DNA of 64,000 bases. It comes from Fragilaria crotonensis (taxonomy: Eukaryota; Bacillariophyta; Fragilariophyceae; Fragilariales; Fragilariaceae). The stretch spans positions 1 through 64,000 of the forward strand of contig JAKSYS010000286.1 of assembly GCA_022925895.1 (NCBI GenBank), written 5' to 3'. Positions 44,563 to 55,855 of this stretch are shown in pieces (position 1 is the stretch's first letter; the number at the start of each line of letters is the position of its first letter). The notes beneath the pieces were generated by a model. It searched no databases. It had not been told where the DNA came from and saw only the letters and a list, made by a program, of their open reading frames with translations. Position numbers and translations under genes: made by a program.

Positions 44563-45633
44563 CGGAGGCGATGGTTAGTCGTTGCCTTGATCGAAAAGCT
44601 CTCCATACCTCAACATCGTTTGCTATTTGTTTGTATTCGAATAGGAGTCGACGATGCCAGAGTGGTAGGGAGTTAATATGACTTTGTATTGATGAGTGGT
44701 GGGTGCTTGTATCGTCTGGTGGAGGATCTTCTTGTCTGATTTTTCCCAGGGGATCTTTCCATTTATTTGAATATCGCAGAAAGTTTTCTGAGATGTATCG
44801 TGTCCAGAGTCGAATTTGTGGAGCTGTTGGTGGTTCCTGTCGTGGCCATGTTTTGATGCGGATCACTTGTGTCGGTCGCCGTTCTCCATTGAGGTGGTAG
44901 CAACATGCGGAGATTCCGTCTGGTTGCGACATGTCAGAGAGCGTGATAATCTGAAGGTACAAGCGGACCAGGTTGATATCGTGTTTTTGTTGGGTTGAGT
45001 ACCGAGTCAGTGCATCCCTGTTCATAAGACATTTATCTTTAGGCCCCCCCTGAGAAGTACCGTGAATGTGTCAGTGAGAGAAATTGTAAGGTTGTGTTGG
45101 AATATAAACTGGCGAATGGATGTGATCCATGTTGGGGTCAGGTAGGATATTTGGATCCCTGGATACTCAAGGATGGGCTCCGACATGCCGGACTCGATTT
45201 GGGAGTATTTGACGTTGAGCAACATGAGTTTTCCCGCCTCTGTGTTTGAGTAGATCTCGTTTCTCATGTATTTCAGAGTTGAGATTCCTAACTCAGTTCG
45301 AAGGTCCAGCAGATCGAGTCCTCCGAGTTCCGCGGGGCCGTAACGTATTGCAGTTGGAAGTTTGGACGAGTAGCCGAGTTTTTGCAGCATCGCCGTTATC
45401 ACCTGTGTCTGTACTGGGCCAAGTTCTTCTTCGTCGATGGCGAGGCATGGCAGAACGTAGCGCATCGCGGGGGAGTACATTGTTTTATGGAAGGTTTGGA
45501 TGTCGCGTGGCGTTAACTTTGGGGGAACGTAGTCTGATGGCGAATCCGTCGGCTTTTGTTTTGAGAACTCGGAGTTGATCAGAGAAGTTTCCATCTGGAG
45601 CAAGGTATACTCCGAGTATTCTGCTGGCGTCAC
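44366..45633 (-). pseudogene. LINE F RT thumb and connection
   Basis: Frames 45633-45022 (LTPRDIQTFHKTMYSPAMRYVLPCLAIDEEELG...GPAELGGLDLLDLRTELGI...ISYLTPTWITSIRQFIF) and 45025-44366 (DINLVRLYLQIITLSDMSQPDG...SRQRLTIASDGSLRGRS) connect the palm to RNase H. They match LINE C in the same order. Frameshifts lie near 45640, 45030 and 44560. Confidence 0.8.
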
Positions 45634-47932
45634 TAGTTTCCATCCTCCGGATGGTGGAAGGTTCTGTCGTTTGTCCTTGAGTTGCCATCATCAGAGTGGG
45701 GTCGTCGTGGTGAATCATTCGTAGCTGTGGTCTTCCTTTCTTCCAATCCCAGTACATCGTGTACCAGGAACATTTTGAGAGATTGAGTGCGCCGCCGGAG
45801 TAGAACAGTATCTTCTCCCAGGTCTGTGCGATATGGTTCAATTTGGCTATCATTGTCTCGAGTAATCATTCCTGGGTCAGTAAACCCAAAGGTGTCATCG
45901 ACAAACGCGTCGATGAGCCGATCGTGTCGTTCTGGTGAGTTCGGGGACTGGAAGCTCATACGTTCTGGTATAATTCTATCGAGGGTGTTCATCAGGACAA
46001 CAACGAGTGAGCCACACTGATGGAGATGCGCCGCTTCCTTGTCCTGTGCCAAATAGAGGTTCAAAGGTTGTACCGTGGTAGTTGCTTGCGGAGACGCCGT
46101 GCACAGTTTTGATTGTGTACTTCATGAGTTTCAGACAGTCGGCATGTGTTTGTACTGCTGTTTCTGGCATACCGCACCTGCGGGCGCGAGCATTCAAGGG
46201 CAACGATGATCCTATCGTAGCACGCGCTTGCGTCGTTATCGAATCTGGCTAGGTTGTGTTTGAGAACTCGACAGAGATCGGTGGTTAGTTGCGTCAACAT
46301 GATCGGGTCGGTTGCCTTCCGTTGTGGTATGGATCCGTGTTGCCCGTCATTGAGGAGTTTCATAGATACCGCTCGTTTTACGAGGCGCGATCCCCAAATT
46401 AGCTTTAGGAAGAAGTTGAAATCTGCCTCGAAGAGGTGGATGATGCGTAGGCGTGTGATTTTTGGTTGCCCTGGGTCCTTCTCGATTAGGATGTTGACTG
46501 CGTTGCACCATCGTCTTAGTGTCAGACCACCGTTGACGGTGATGTGCATGAACTGAGTAAAGCACTTGAGCAGGATCGGGTCGCGGATTAGGGCTTTGTA
46601 GTGTCCGAGGTGTCGCCCAGACGGTGAGGTAGATGTCGTCTCTTTCCACTTCTTAAAACCGTAGCTTACGTCATCTTCATTTATGTTTATCGATATCGCC
46701 TTATTTTCCTTCACAACATCCGGTAGTGCGAAGGAGGTCAAAAATTCGCGTAGTATGTCGTCTTGTCCGTGCCAGTGTGGTGGTATTGTTCCATACAGAA
46801 GTGCCGCCGAGTCTTTCGAGAGGCTGTTGAAGGATAACCCGCTGTGAATGATTCCATGTCCGCATGGAGATGCTGCAGCTGCCCGAAAAGAATTCCGATT
46901 ATATCGAAGAAGGTTACTTTCTATGGTATCTTTGTCGAGTATTGTGTCCCATATGATATCCTCTGGATCCGTTGACGAAAGGAAGTGCTGAAAGTTTTGT
47001 GGATATTCTGTGCTGTGTTTGTGTCTTGGAAGCATGAGTTTATCAAGGCCGCTGTTCAGATTTGGTTTGACGACCTGTCGGATGTTGCTGTACATGGTTC
47101 TGCACTGTTCTGACCGGATTGTGTTTCTGACTATTCCCGCCTTGTGTTTCGATTGCTTCATGGTTTCGGAGTTGGTGTCTGTCTCGTATTTGGCGAGGAG
47201 GTCAATGTAGCTGCTAAATCGAATGTCGATCGAGTTCTTCTGGCATTTCCTTAAGTGTGTTGCGGCACTGTTGAGGTTCGTTGTTACTTGGTCCAGAGTG
47301 AGTGCGACTGATCGGAGAGGCAGTACGAACTTCGTGTTGGATTGTTGAGCCAATTGTTCGATACGGTCGAAGGTGGTGGCGTAGTCCTCGTCGTGTTTCT
47401 CTTCTCTATATCTCAGTCTCCAGTATCGGTATAAAAGACCGGCGTCGCGGAGTATCGGAGACCATGCGTATGGTTTCCTGGGCTTTGTTATGATGCGTTC
47501 CGCGTTTGCCATTGCTCGCCCTTGGTCTTGATCCCATTGTTCAAGTTTCTTTTTAAGCTTGGATCTGGATAATGTGGTGTGCGTACTGAAGAGTTGCTGC
47601 ATTCGTTCCACCATCTTATGTTCCTTGTAATACTGTTTCATTGCCGCATGATATGCTTCCACCAGTTCTGGGTTTCCGGACTTAAGTGATCGCGATCGTG
47701 GAGATTCGATATTCTGCTTTGTCAGGGTTGGCCCAGTATCGTGTTGGGATCTATGTCTACAAACAGGCCCCTGTGATCGGATTGTGGACCGTCCAGATAT
47801 GACAAGGAACCGGAGCGCGTCATCGCCTGTAGGAATTGAGAGCATCCGAACATATGGTCTATCCTCCGTGCCTCTGAGCCGATATAGGTTGAAGGGGCTG
47901 GATGTTTCTCGTGAAGGTCGTGGAGGTCGCAA
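45633..47932 (-). pseudogene. LINE F EN-RT linker and reverse transcriptase
   Basis: The main frame 47932-46061 carries the linker (QYYKEHKMVERMQQLFSTHT) and RT entry motifs (SPSGRHLGHYKALIRDP; RLRIIHLFEADFNFFLK). The palm block FDNDASACYDRIIVAL follows. A shift near 46200 leads to MPETAVQTHADCLKLMKYTIKTVHG and GTGQGSGASPSVW. Frame 46064-45633 has the catalytic box DAFVDDTFGFTDPG, and frame 45853-45485 has FYSGGALNLSKCSWYTMYWDW. All polymerase motifs are intact in sequence but lie in four frames. Confidence 0.88.
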
Positions 47933-48803
47933 TTTCGTTGCAGGCGTTGAAGATCAAGATCGCCTGTTATCTGGGCGTTTGAGTCGAGCATAAGGATGAT
48001 GGAATGTCCTGATTGTTGGAGATGTGTGATCGCCGAGATAAGGTCCGTGATCATGATCTTTCGTGGTCGGGAGCCGTGAGGTTTTGAGATCGCCTGAGAT
48101 GTTCGTACTCTCGATTGAAAGCGCTCCCCACTGGTGAGGTGCTAATCGAGCCTGTGCAAACTCTGTATGCTGTTATGATGGAGAGGAATGTATTTGCTTT
48201 TCCCCGCAATGTGTGGCCACACCATCTGCCGAGACCGGTAGGGTCTAGTATGTGTTCTCCGTGCGACATGGGCACCAGAGTTCTGGTGGACATTGTGATT
48301 GATCCACCCGATTGGAATGTTTCCTTCTCGGGCACCGCATCGATAGCCTCTGTGGGAAAGCCGAATGAGACTTTTGCCGTTCCAAAGTGTTTGCCTGCTC
48401 TGGAGGAAAACAGCGTTCTGAGATGATGATGTTGCCATGCAGTGTTTGTTTCAGCCATACCAATTATATCGGCACCGATAGCCTGTGTGCTTGTCATATA
48501 GTAGTCGTAGTCCTCTCCTGTGAAGCTGTATGTAAGTCCCTTAACATTTTGAAAGAAGATCCGTATATCTTTGTCGTCTTTTTCGAGGTGTGAATCGCCG
48601 TAGGAGCTGTGTACGTCGATGGTGTCAGTTTTCCGATTGTGGTTGCGACCCGGTCTTAGATTGGGTATGGTGTCAGTATTAGTTGTAGTACGATTGATAT
48701 GAACATTTGTTTGATTGCTGAGATTTTGTGTTATAGTTACTTCTTGTGTTTCCGTCGTCGGCCTCATGTCCGCGAAGGGTGTCTCCGTCATGTTATCGGT
48801 CAT
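47722..48803 (-). pseudogene. LINE F endonuclease
   Basis: Frame 48803-48051: IRIFFQNVKGLTYSFTGEDYDYYM, IGMAETNTAWQHHHL (Glu), GLGRWCGHTLRGKANTFLSIITAYR. Frame 48054-47722 continues with SIILMLDSNAQITG (Asp/Asn), RRIDHMFGCSQFL and GPQSDHRGLFVDI (SDH). The two frames overlap by four bases at 48051-48054, either a frameshift mutation or coupled translation. Catalytic residues of the exonuclease-endonuclease-phosphatase fold are all present. Confidence 0.85.
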
Positions 48804-50701
48804 TATGTCTCCCCTTCGTCAGGTGTGCTATTTTCTTTGTATTGTGCACTTGGATCCTGATCGGGTTTGGGATTGTGGTTCTTTGTGATAGAGTCGAGGT
48901 TTCGGTTTTGTCGCCTCCTTTTCCCTTTCTGTTTTCTTGGCGAGGTGCCATGTTTTGTTGTGTCCAAAGATTGTACCGACATGTTGTCGGATTGATCGCT
49001 TGATGCAGTGGAATCGTCTTCGTCAGCATCTGTTGAGCCGGAGGAGCCTGCCAGAGATGTCATCATCTTAGTTAAATGAGCAAACGTTTGTCGAAATTCG
49101 GCAGCCTGTGCAGATGCTTCCTGTCTCATGCCCAGAATGTTTTCATTTGTTTCTTTCCGGAGTTCCAGAACATTCTGTGATGTATCTTTACAGAAGGTCA
49201 TCGTAGTGATCACTCGTTCTTCTAGATCGTCAAAACGTGTGTTCACGGCGAGGAAAGCCGCCTGATGTGCTCGGATGTCAATGTTCTGTTGTCGAATAAC
49301 GCTTTCCAATTCGTGGAAACGTTGTTGAGTCGCCAGCGACTTAGTCATGAGTGAGTTTGTGGTGCTTGTGTCCGTCATGGATTGTTGAGTGGTGCTTTCT
49401 AACCGTTGCTGTGTATCCTTCTTTGTTTGGAATCGAGGGGTCAAATCTGGAAACTCTCTTTGTGCAGTGTCCGAATATCGTTTGGTCTGGGATTCCATGC
49501 TTGGTGGTCGATATGTTGGTGTCGGTGATGTGTTGTTTGGAGGTTGCCGGATGGATGGAGGTGCGTTTTCCCACGTGGTAGTTGTGCTGAGGCCCTTGAT
49601 TAGATTGAGATTGTGGTTTGCTGCCGCTGTCGGTACGTAAATCTCCGCTGGGTGGGCTTGAGCGATTCTTTCCGCAAAGTGGTTTTCTCGTAGGCTGAAC
49701 GGAGAGATGCTTTCTTTGTAGATTGCGAGAGCTTGTCTTGCGCGATTCAGGTTTTCTACCGGCACCAGGAGGTGAGCCCTTTGATTGTCCCCACCGTTCT
49801 CGGCATCGCACCTTAGACTGTTGCCCTCCTCGTCGAGCAGTGTTTTGGCCCAGAGTCTTGCTGTCCTTAGGATGTTGCCTTCCGTGCGATATTCCGTTCG
49901 TACTCTATCAATATTTTGTACCACTGGTGATAGGGAGAGGCATCTGAGACTGGTCACAAAATCCGAATGGGTTTGAAAAATTGCATCCACCTCGTCAGTC
50001 GACATTTTTGAGATTAGTAGTCTTCCAAGGAACACTGAGGTTTCGGTGCCATTTAGATATGTTGAGAGGATCTCAGTTAGGGCGCCCACATGGTTTTCGC
50101 CGCATTTAACAATAAGATGAGGAACTGTTCGGCCCGTTGGCGTTTTCCTAAAGAGAAAGATGTCAAAGAAGGGAGTCGCTGGGGGTAATTTTCGTCGGAG
50201 TTCTTTGAGATAGAAGAATCGTTGGGTGAAGGTGGGGTGTTTGAAGAAGATGTATCCTGCCGTGGTGATCTCCCCGCTATCGCTGGAGGCGTTGGAGATG
50301 CTGAGTTCAACGTGGTGGTGATCGAGTACGTTTGGTATCCGGATTTTTAACCACTTGCTTGGCCCTGTCGGAAGACAAAGTCTGAAGCTGAAGACAAACG
50401 TTCTGGCGGCGCCAATGGGAAGAGTCCGTTTTCCTAGGTAGTCGGAGAGGTTGTCGGGTGTCAAGTCGATGAATGGGATAGCTGGTGCTGCTCCTGATTC
50501 TGTTTTCCAGGGATAAATGACTGAGTCTTTTGCCGTTCCCAATATATAGTGGATTAGGTCAGTTGCTTCGTAGTTCCATTGAGTGATGTCGTCTGTGAGT
50601 TCTTCGTACTTTGCTGGTTTCCATTTGACTGTGATCCTGATCGTGCCGTCGTTGATCTGTACGAAGGAGTTGTCAGGTTCCGTGGTGGTTTGTTGGGTCA
50701 C
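48803..50701 (-). pseudogene. LINE F ORF1, second part (coiled coil)
   Basis: 632-codon frame. The N-terminal INDGTIRITVKWKPAKYEEL is followed by a globular region with GEITTAGYIFFKHPTFTQRFFYLKELRR and FLGRLLISKMSTDEVDAIF. A Pro/Thr/Gln-rich middle leads to a long helical region (FHELESVIRQQNIDIRAHQAAFLAVNTRFDDLEERV...) likely to form a coiled coil, and a basic tail (KQKGKRRRQNRN). The family resembles LINE C ORF1. Role in RNA binding is inferred from position and basic tail. Confidence 0.75.
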
Positions 50702-50730
50702 GACTGGGGAGTTTCCATGCTGAATTGAGT

Positions 50731-51390
50731 TTATCTGTGTAGTGGTTTTCGTCGGGAGGATGGTTTCGGTCGTTCTGGGGAGGCAGGAAGCGGTGTCTGT
50801 GTTGCGTCTGTGTTTTGTCGTGGTCTGTTTTTAGCTCCAACTACTTGCCATTCGATTGCTGGGAGTTTGCCGTCCGTGCTTGCGTCGAAATCCATAAAGT
50901 CTGGCTCTTCATAGATCAGTCTCGCATTTCTTGGATCGGTTGTGTCAGGGGTGAGAGCTGATGGTAGATTGTTCAGGAGGTATGGGCGGGCGATGTCGAT
51001 TGCCCACCTCTCGAGTTTCTCTGGCATGTCAAGCGCTCTGTTCAGGTGGTAGGAGTAGACGTTCCAGATGAAGGTAAGCGCGTCCACCTCTATCTCTTTC
51101 ATGCGTTCCCACTGTGTTTCAAACTGGAAGCAGTGATCATATGCATGGTAGCCGAAGGTGATGTAGCGTTCCCATGTCGAAGGGTTTCCTACCTTTTGGT
51201 ATGCAAAGTCATTTTCCTTGCGGAGAGTCATAGTGGTGCCGTTTATGAACGCTTCGGGGAATTGTCTCGGGGTTTCGATCCAGTCTTCGGTGTTAAACGC
51301 GTACTTAGGGTCAGTGATGTCAATGCCATTAGGATGGCTACCAAGGGGCGGTGGAGGTCCCGTTCCAATGGACATGGTGGTACGTGACAA
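50731..51390 (-). pseudogene. LINE F ORF1, first part
   Basis: 219-codon frame from ATG 51390, 75 bases after the element 5' end. It contains STWERYITFGYHAYDHCFQFETQWERM and LNRALDMPEKLERWAIDIARPYLL, which align with LINE C. In LINE C this part and the next share one frame; here the frame ends at 50731 and the next starts at 50701 in another frame. An indel near 50720 has thus likely split a single ORF1 protein. Confidence 0.75.
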
Positions 51391-51464
51391 CTTCTTACAG
51401 TCGCTACGAGAAAACGGTTGACGGACGGTTCGTTATTATCGAATTTTTTAGTAAGAAATTGTGT

Positions 51465-51480
51465 AGGTGATGCTCAAGTA
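51465..51480. repeat. 16-bp target-site duplication of LINE F, right copy
   Basis: aggtgatgctcaagta; identical at 42824-42839. It lies within NOS codons for L-E-H-H-L. Confidence 0.95.
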
Positions 51481-54400
51481 CACCGTTCGTCTCCCAGTTG
51501 TCAACTTCTGCACCATAGATTCGATCCTCCAACGTTCGACAGCCACCGAAAAGGTAACACACTCCCATATTTGCAGGATGTCCAGTCGTCGTCTCATTCG
51601 ATATCGATAATTCTCGTTCCCGTAGGAATCCAATCAACGGTGCCAACCCTGTTCCTGGACCAATCATAATTACTGACGACTCGACAGTTTTGGGTCCACG
51701 GAACGTGGATTGTCGAATGGATATCTTGGCCTTGTCCACTGTCGGTCTCAGGCGTGCCAAATAATTGGAGCAGACACCATCAATACTCACGCCTTCAGAT
51801 GTCTTGGTGTGCACCACTCCGACACTGATCGATACAAGCGATGGGTCGTCACACGGAGATGATGATATGGAGTAGTAGCGTTCGCGTAATTTCGGAAGCA
51901 GAACCAACACATCGGCAAGCCGGATCAGCGGACCCTGTCCCTTTACTACACCGCCAACACACAACAGTGCCTTGAAGCTCTCCAGGAAATGAATGATGGA
52001 AGGATAGCGAGCCAAGAACATCGCCATGCCTTCGTCCCTCGTGGACGCATTCGAGGACGTTACGGTATCGCAAAGCTTGGCGAGTGTTTCCCTTTGCACA
52101 GAGAGGTGATGAGAGAGATCTCCCTCAGGTACCTTTTTCAAGGATGCCATGATCAAGGAGGCATAGGAATCAAGTGTAGACTCGTTGATGGAAAAGTCCA
52201 CCGACGTTTGCAAGGCGGATGCCAAGGTTGCAGGGGTTTGAAAAGATAGCACAGCCGGAAACGTTGCTCCGCCTTCCGTTGTTTCAATAATCATTGGCTG
52301 CTGCAGTTGCCGGTAGATCGCCTCAATCCGCTTTCCAGAATCCTCGGCTGCGCCCACGAGCTCCTCTTCAAAGCAGGTCACGAAGCGAATGACATTATCA
52401 AAGGAATTCATTGGACTGACTGCCAAATGGTCGCCTGCCAGATACGTGACGCCATCTGGAAGTTTGAATGTCACCTTCCTCGTCGATCGGAAAGAAATAT
52501 CGCCACCGAACAGCAACTCTTCGTTTGCAACTACGTCGCATCCGTCTCCGTCTAACGACGCTATCCTCTCATTTGATTTCAGCCAAGAAATTCGGTGAAC
52601 GGGTGGCGTCATTGCGGCTGGATTTCTGCTGGCAAGGACTTTGGCCACGTGTTCGGGCAAAATGAGCCGTTCCACGAGGTGGATCCACGCTGCGATCGGG
52701 GCCGTGGAGCCGTGAGCATCGTCGACCTTCTTGAGTGGCATCAGAGAAGTCCCCCCAGCTTTCTCCAGCAGTGCTTGCAGCCGTATTCCAGCCGCGCAGA
52801 AGTCAGGGTAGGCGGACGACCCTACGGCACAAACTGCAAACTTGGAGCCACCCAGAGCATGCGCCTTGATCGGTGTCGTCGCAAATACGTCCGCGTTGGA
52901 TGGAAACTCTCCTCGGTTGAATGTTGAACAAATGGACAACACATGAGTGAAATTTTCTTCCTTTACAATCGCCAATCCAGAGACATCGTTCAAGGACAGC
53001 ACGGTAGGCTTCAAAAGTCGCAACGTCCGGGATAACTTATGTGCAGCAGCCTCGGCGGTTCCAGTTTGGGAGCCGAACACAATGAGTACACGCGGAATTT
53101 CGAAATCCTCACCGGCATCTGAAGTGCAACTATACGTCTCCGATGATTCCAAGTTCAATGGGCTTGACTTGCCGCGAGCCAAGTTGCATACCATCCACGG
53201 TTCACTGCTGTACTCATACTGCGGAGCAACGAAGAAATCTCGCATCTCGTGGTGCCAAGTGGCATTAGTGGGGCCTACAAGACCCCCGATCCAGCTCCAT
53301 TGTGCCGGGCATTCTCGGCCTTGCTCGCGCTCGCGTTTTGTATGGACCAGGAAGGACTTCCCAACCGCGCATGGGTCCACCATTGAAAAGCCTGCCTTGG
53401 CAAATGAATGAAGCACGGCGACTTGCACCTCATGTTGTACTCGCATCTCGAGCATGCGCTCCTGTGGATCCAGCTGCATTGCCTTGGCCCACCGTTCCTC
53501 CACATGATAGCGCTCCATAAGGTTCCTGACAATCTCGATGGACACAAACCAACCGTTGAAAGGGCAGCAGTTGTACATGACTCCACCGAGATTCATGGCA
53601 AAATTTGAAATGGCTGGCACAGCTGTCCAACGCAAGTTGAGCTCCTTGATTGCTGCACACTTCGGGTGCTCAATTTTGACTTCCTGAACCCATTGCTCCG
53701 GCAACTGGTAAACGTATGGCCTGTGGGTTCCTGGGATCTTCAAGACTATCGGCAACACATCAAAAGCAGACTTTGTTTCTGGTGGCGTCCAAAGACCTTG
53801 CTTGACAAGATATTCCGTGAACTCCAAGTTGGCAGGGTCGCCGAGGATGCCATCTCGATTGGCTTCCGCATGAGACTCTCCATCGGGCAGCTTGTACCCT
53901 GCGTATCGGACAAACTGAGAAGACCAGAATCTCAAGCCCCACGTCTCGCGGGGCGCTCTGGGACGAAATACAGTCATTACAGATTGAATGTTCGTGCCAC
54001 ACGTTGCAACGCGAAGGTGCTCCTCCACCTCCTTAAAAATTGCCTCAGGGCGCGAGATGTGGCGACAGTCTCGAACTACCAGAGTATTCCAGGCGATTCG
54101 ACCGATGCACTTTGCAGAGTTCCTCCACGCAAGCCGAGCTCCGATTTCCAGCTCTTCAGACGTGTGAACATACGTTCCGGTGGCAGCAATCTCCATGTTG
54201 ACTTCCCAAAGGCGGTTTTCTAGCCGGCTATCGTTCCATTGCAGCTCAGAGGCCACGGCTTTAAAGAACTCCTCTGCTTCCAGGCAAAGCTTTTCTTCGC
54301 ACTGCATAGGATGCGACACCATCGCCATTATCTCCGTGTAAAGATCAGCGAAGGCACAGCCTAACTCGTCGGCGCTACAATCGAAGTCTTCGCCTAGGCA

Positions 54401-55855
54401 GAGCTGTTCTTCCTGTTCGAATAAGGGCTGCAAGGTCTGAATGAGCAGTCCACCGATGATCGGAAAACTCGCTGTTGGAATCTTCATCCGGCGCTGCATT
54501 TCTCCTAAATGCGTCATTACGTCTCGAAAGGACGACGTCCCAAGACCGATCTCGTTGATGGATGCGACGAGTAGATCGAGCGCCATAATCAAATGAAGGG
54601 CCATTGAATCCATGTCGGTGTCCACAAAGAAGTCCATCAATTCAGGGCGGTTGGTGAGAAGCTCTCTGTAGAAAGACTCGCAGAGCATGGCCTTGCTTGC
54701 AGAGGAGGAACTTATGCGAGTCCAGAAGCGTGGGACGCAGACGGTAAAGAGAGGTTCGTTGAGTTTCTTTCGAAATTCAACGCTTGCTTGAATGGCTGCT
54801 TTCGCAATATGAGCGCTGACAAACATCGAATACGCGCATTCTGGTTTCAGTTTCAGGAGATCCTCTTCGTCAACATCGTTTGAGTACGGTGAATGAGTTT
54901 GCATTGCCCATAGGAAAGCCTCACAGAAGTGGACCCATTGGGAAGGCTGGATTCCGCAGCGAGCAAACGTCCTGAGGTATTCCTCAGCGGTACCATGGAT
55001 CAGTCCAAGTCGACTCATCATTGGGCTGTTGCTCTGCGTATCATGATACTGGAGGTCGTCGTTGATGGGGCGATACGCCTCGCGCTGAACGATTTGCGAG
55101 TGCGGGCACAATGAGCGGACGGAAGCATCCAGCAATCCCATGAGAAGCTTCTGACCATGTGAGACGCGGGTGCCTAGCAGCACAGTCAATGGGTCGGTGC
55201 TAAACTCCAACAGATCGGTTGCTTTTATTAACAGATCATCACTTGCGTTTACTTCGTCGCTTACTCCTTCGAGTGCATCAAGAGCGCATAGAAGACGCCA
55301 TCTGTTGAAAAGCGCTTCACTGAACATGGTGGGGAAAGCCAATACCTTGTTCCATCCTTCCATGATTACCACAGCATCCGCTTTGCTGAGTTGGCTGGAG
55401 GAACCGTACTGCCGTTCGAGAGTCTTGAGGCAGCGATCAGCTTCCTCTTTTAGTTTTTTTTCGGCTGCTTGATGGTCGCCCATACTGCTGGCGAGCACTG
55501 ATGGCTCATGTGTATTACCGTGATTCGTGACATGACAAGGATGAGAAATTTTGGGCAAGAATTGCCGGCTTGCCGCCGTTCGTTCACTTTCATCCTCGGT
55601 TAGTGAGGTTTGCTGACTATTATCAGAATCAAGGCTATCATCATCAAGAGAGTCATTCCTTAGAAGCGCTGATTTACGCGCCGAATCTCTTGTTGGAACG
55701 TCTTGGGATGTGTGTGTTTTTCTTGGAGTACTTGGCAACTTTGAAGGGAGTATTTCTGAGCTTGAGTTTGAAACGTGCTGTAAAGACGACTTCGGATTGT
55801 AACCGTGTCCAGCCTCGGATGGCCCTCCTGATTCGGCTGACTGACAGGAACCCAT
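51465..55855 (-). CDS. NOS: Globin-like/nitric oxide synthase fusion, interrupted by LINE F
   Basis: Encodes NOS, which makes NO and citrulline from arginine with NADPH, heme, pterin, FAD and FMN. The minus-strand frame is open from ATG 55855; NOS residues 1-1464 are followed by LINE 5' UTR codons and a stop. MGSCQS at the start fits N-myristoylation plus Cys palmitoylation. Ser-rich linker to about 150. Two globin-like regions: about 160-355 (LGLIH, His287) and about 385-515 (LGEMQ, Gln454 at the proximal-His position). Oxygenase about 520-890: heme-ligand Cys583 (RLAWRNSAKCIGR), arginine-binding Glu774 (FNGWFVSIEI) and CPAQWSWIG pterin block. The linker 890-920 is acidic, with no basic calmodulin helix. 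FMN domain: FGSQTGTAEAA, CSTFNRGEFP. FAD/NADPH: RYYSISSSP, GVCSNYLARL, IGPGTGLAPLIGFLRER. The rest is at 42475-42839. Confidence 0.92.

Larger units (their letters stand above)
42840..51464 (-). mobile_element. LINE F, full-length non-LTR retrotransposon inserted in NOS
   Basis: 8.6-kb minus-strand element between perfect 16-bp target duplications. Its 5' end (ACACAATTTC at 51464) abuts the duplication. The 3' end is a run of seven T on the coding strand (42840-42846), not poly(A). ORF1, endonuclease, linker, RT, RNase H and CCHC region are all present, so it is full length. Frameshifts near 50720, 48050, 47800, 46200, 46060, 45640, 45030 and 44560 break the frames. The related LINE C shares the 5' UTR motif. 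Confidence 0.93.

Noticed and set aside
47722-48803. LINE F endonuclease as a host exonuclease III gene
   Set aside because: It sits between ORF1 and RT of a LINE, inside its target duplications, with the same order in LINE C.
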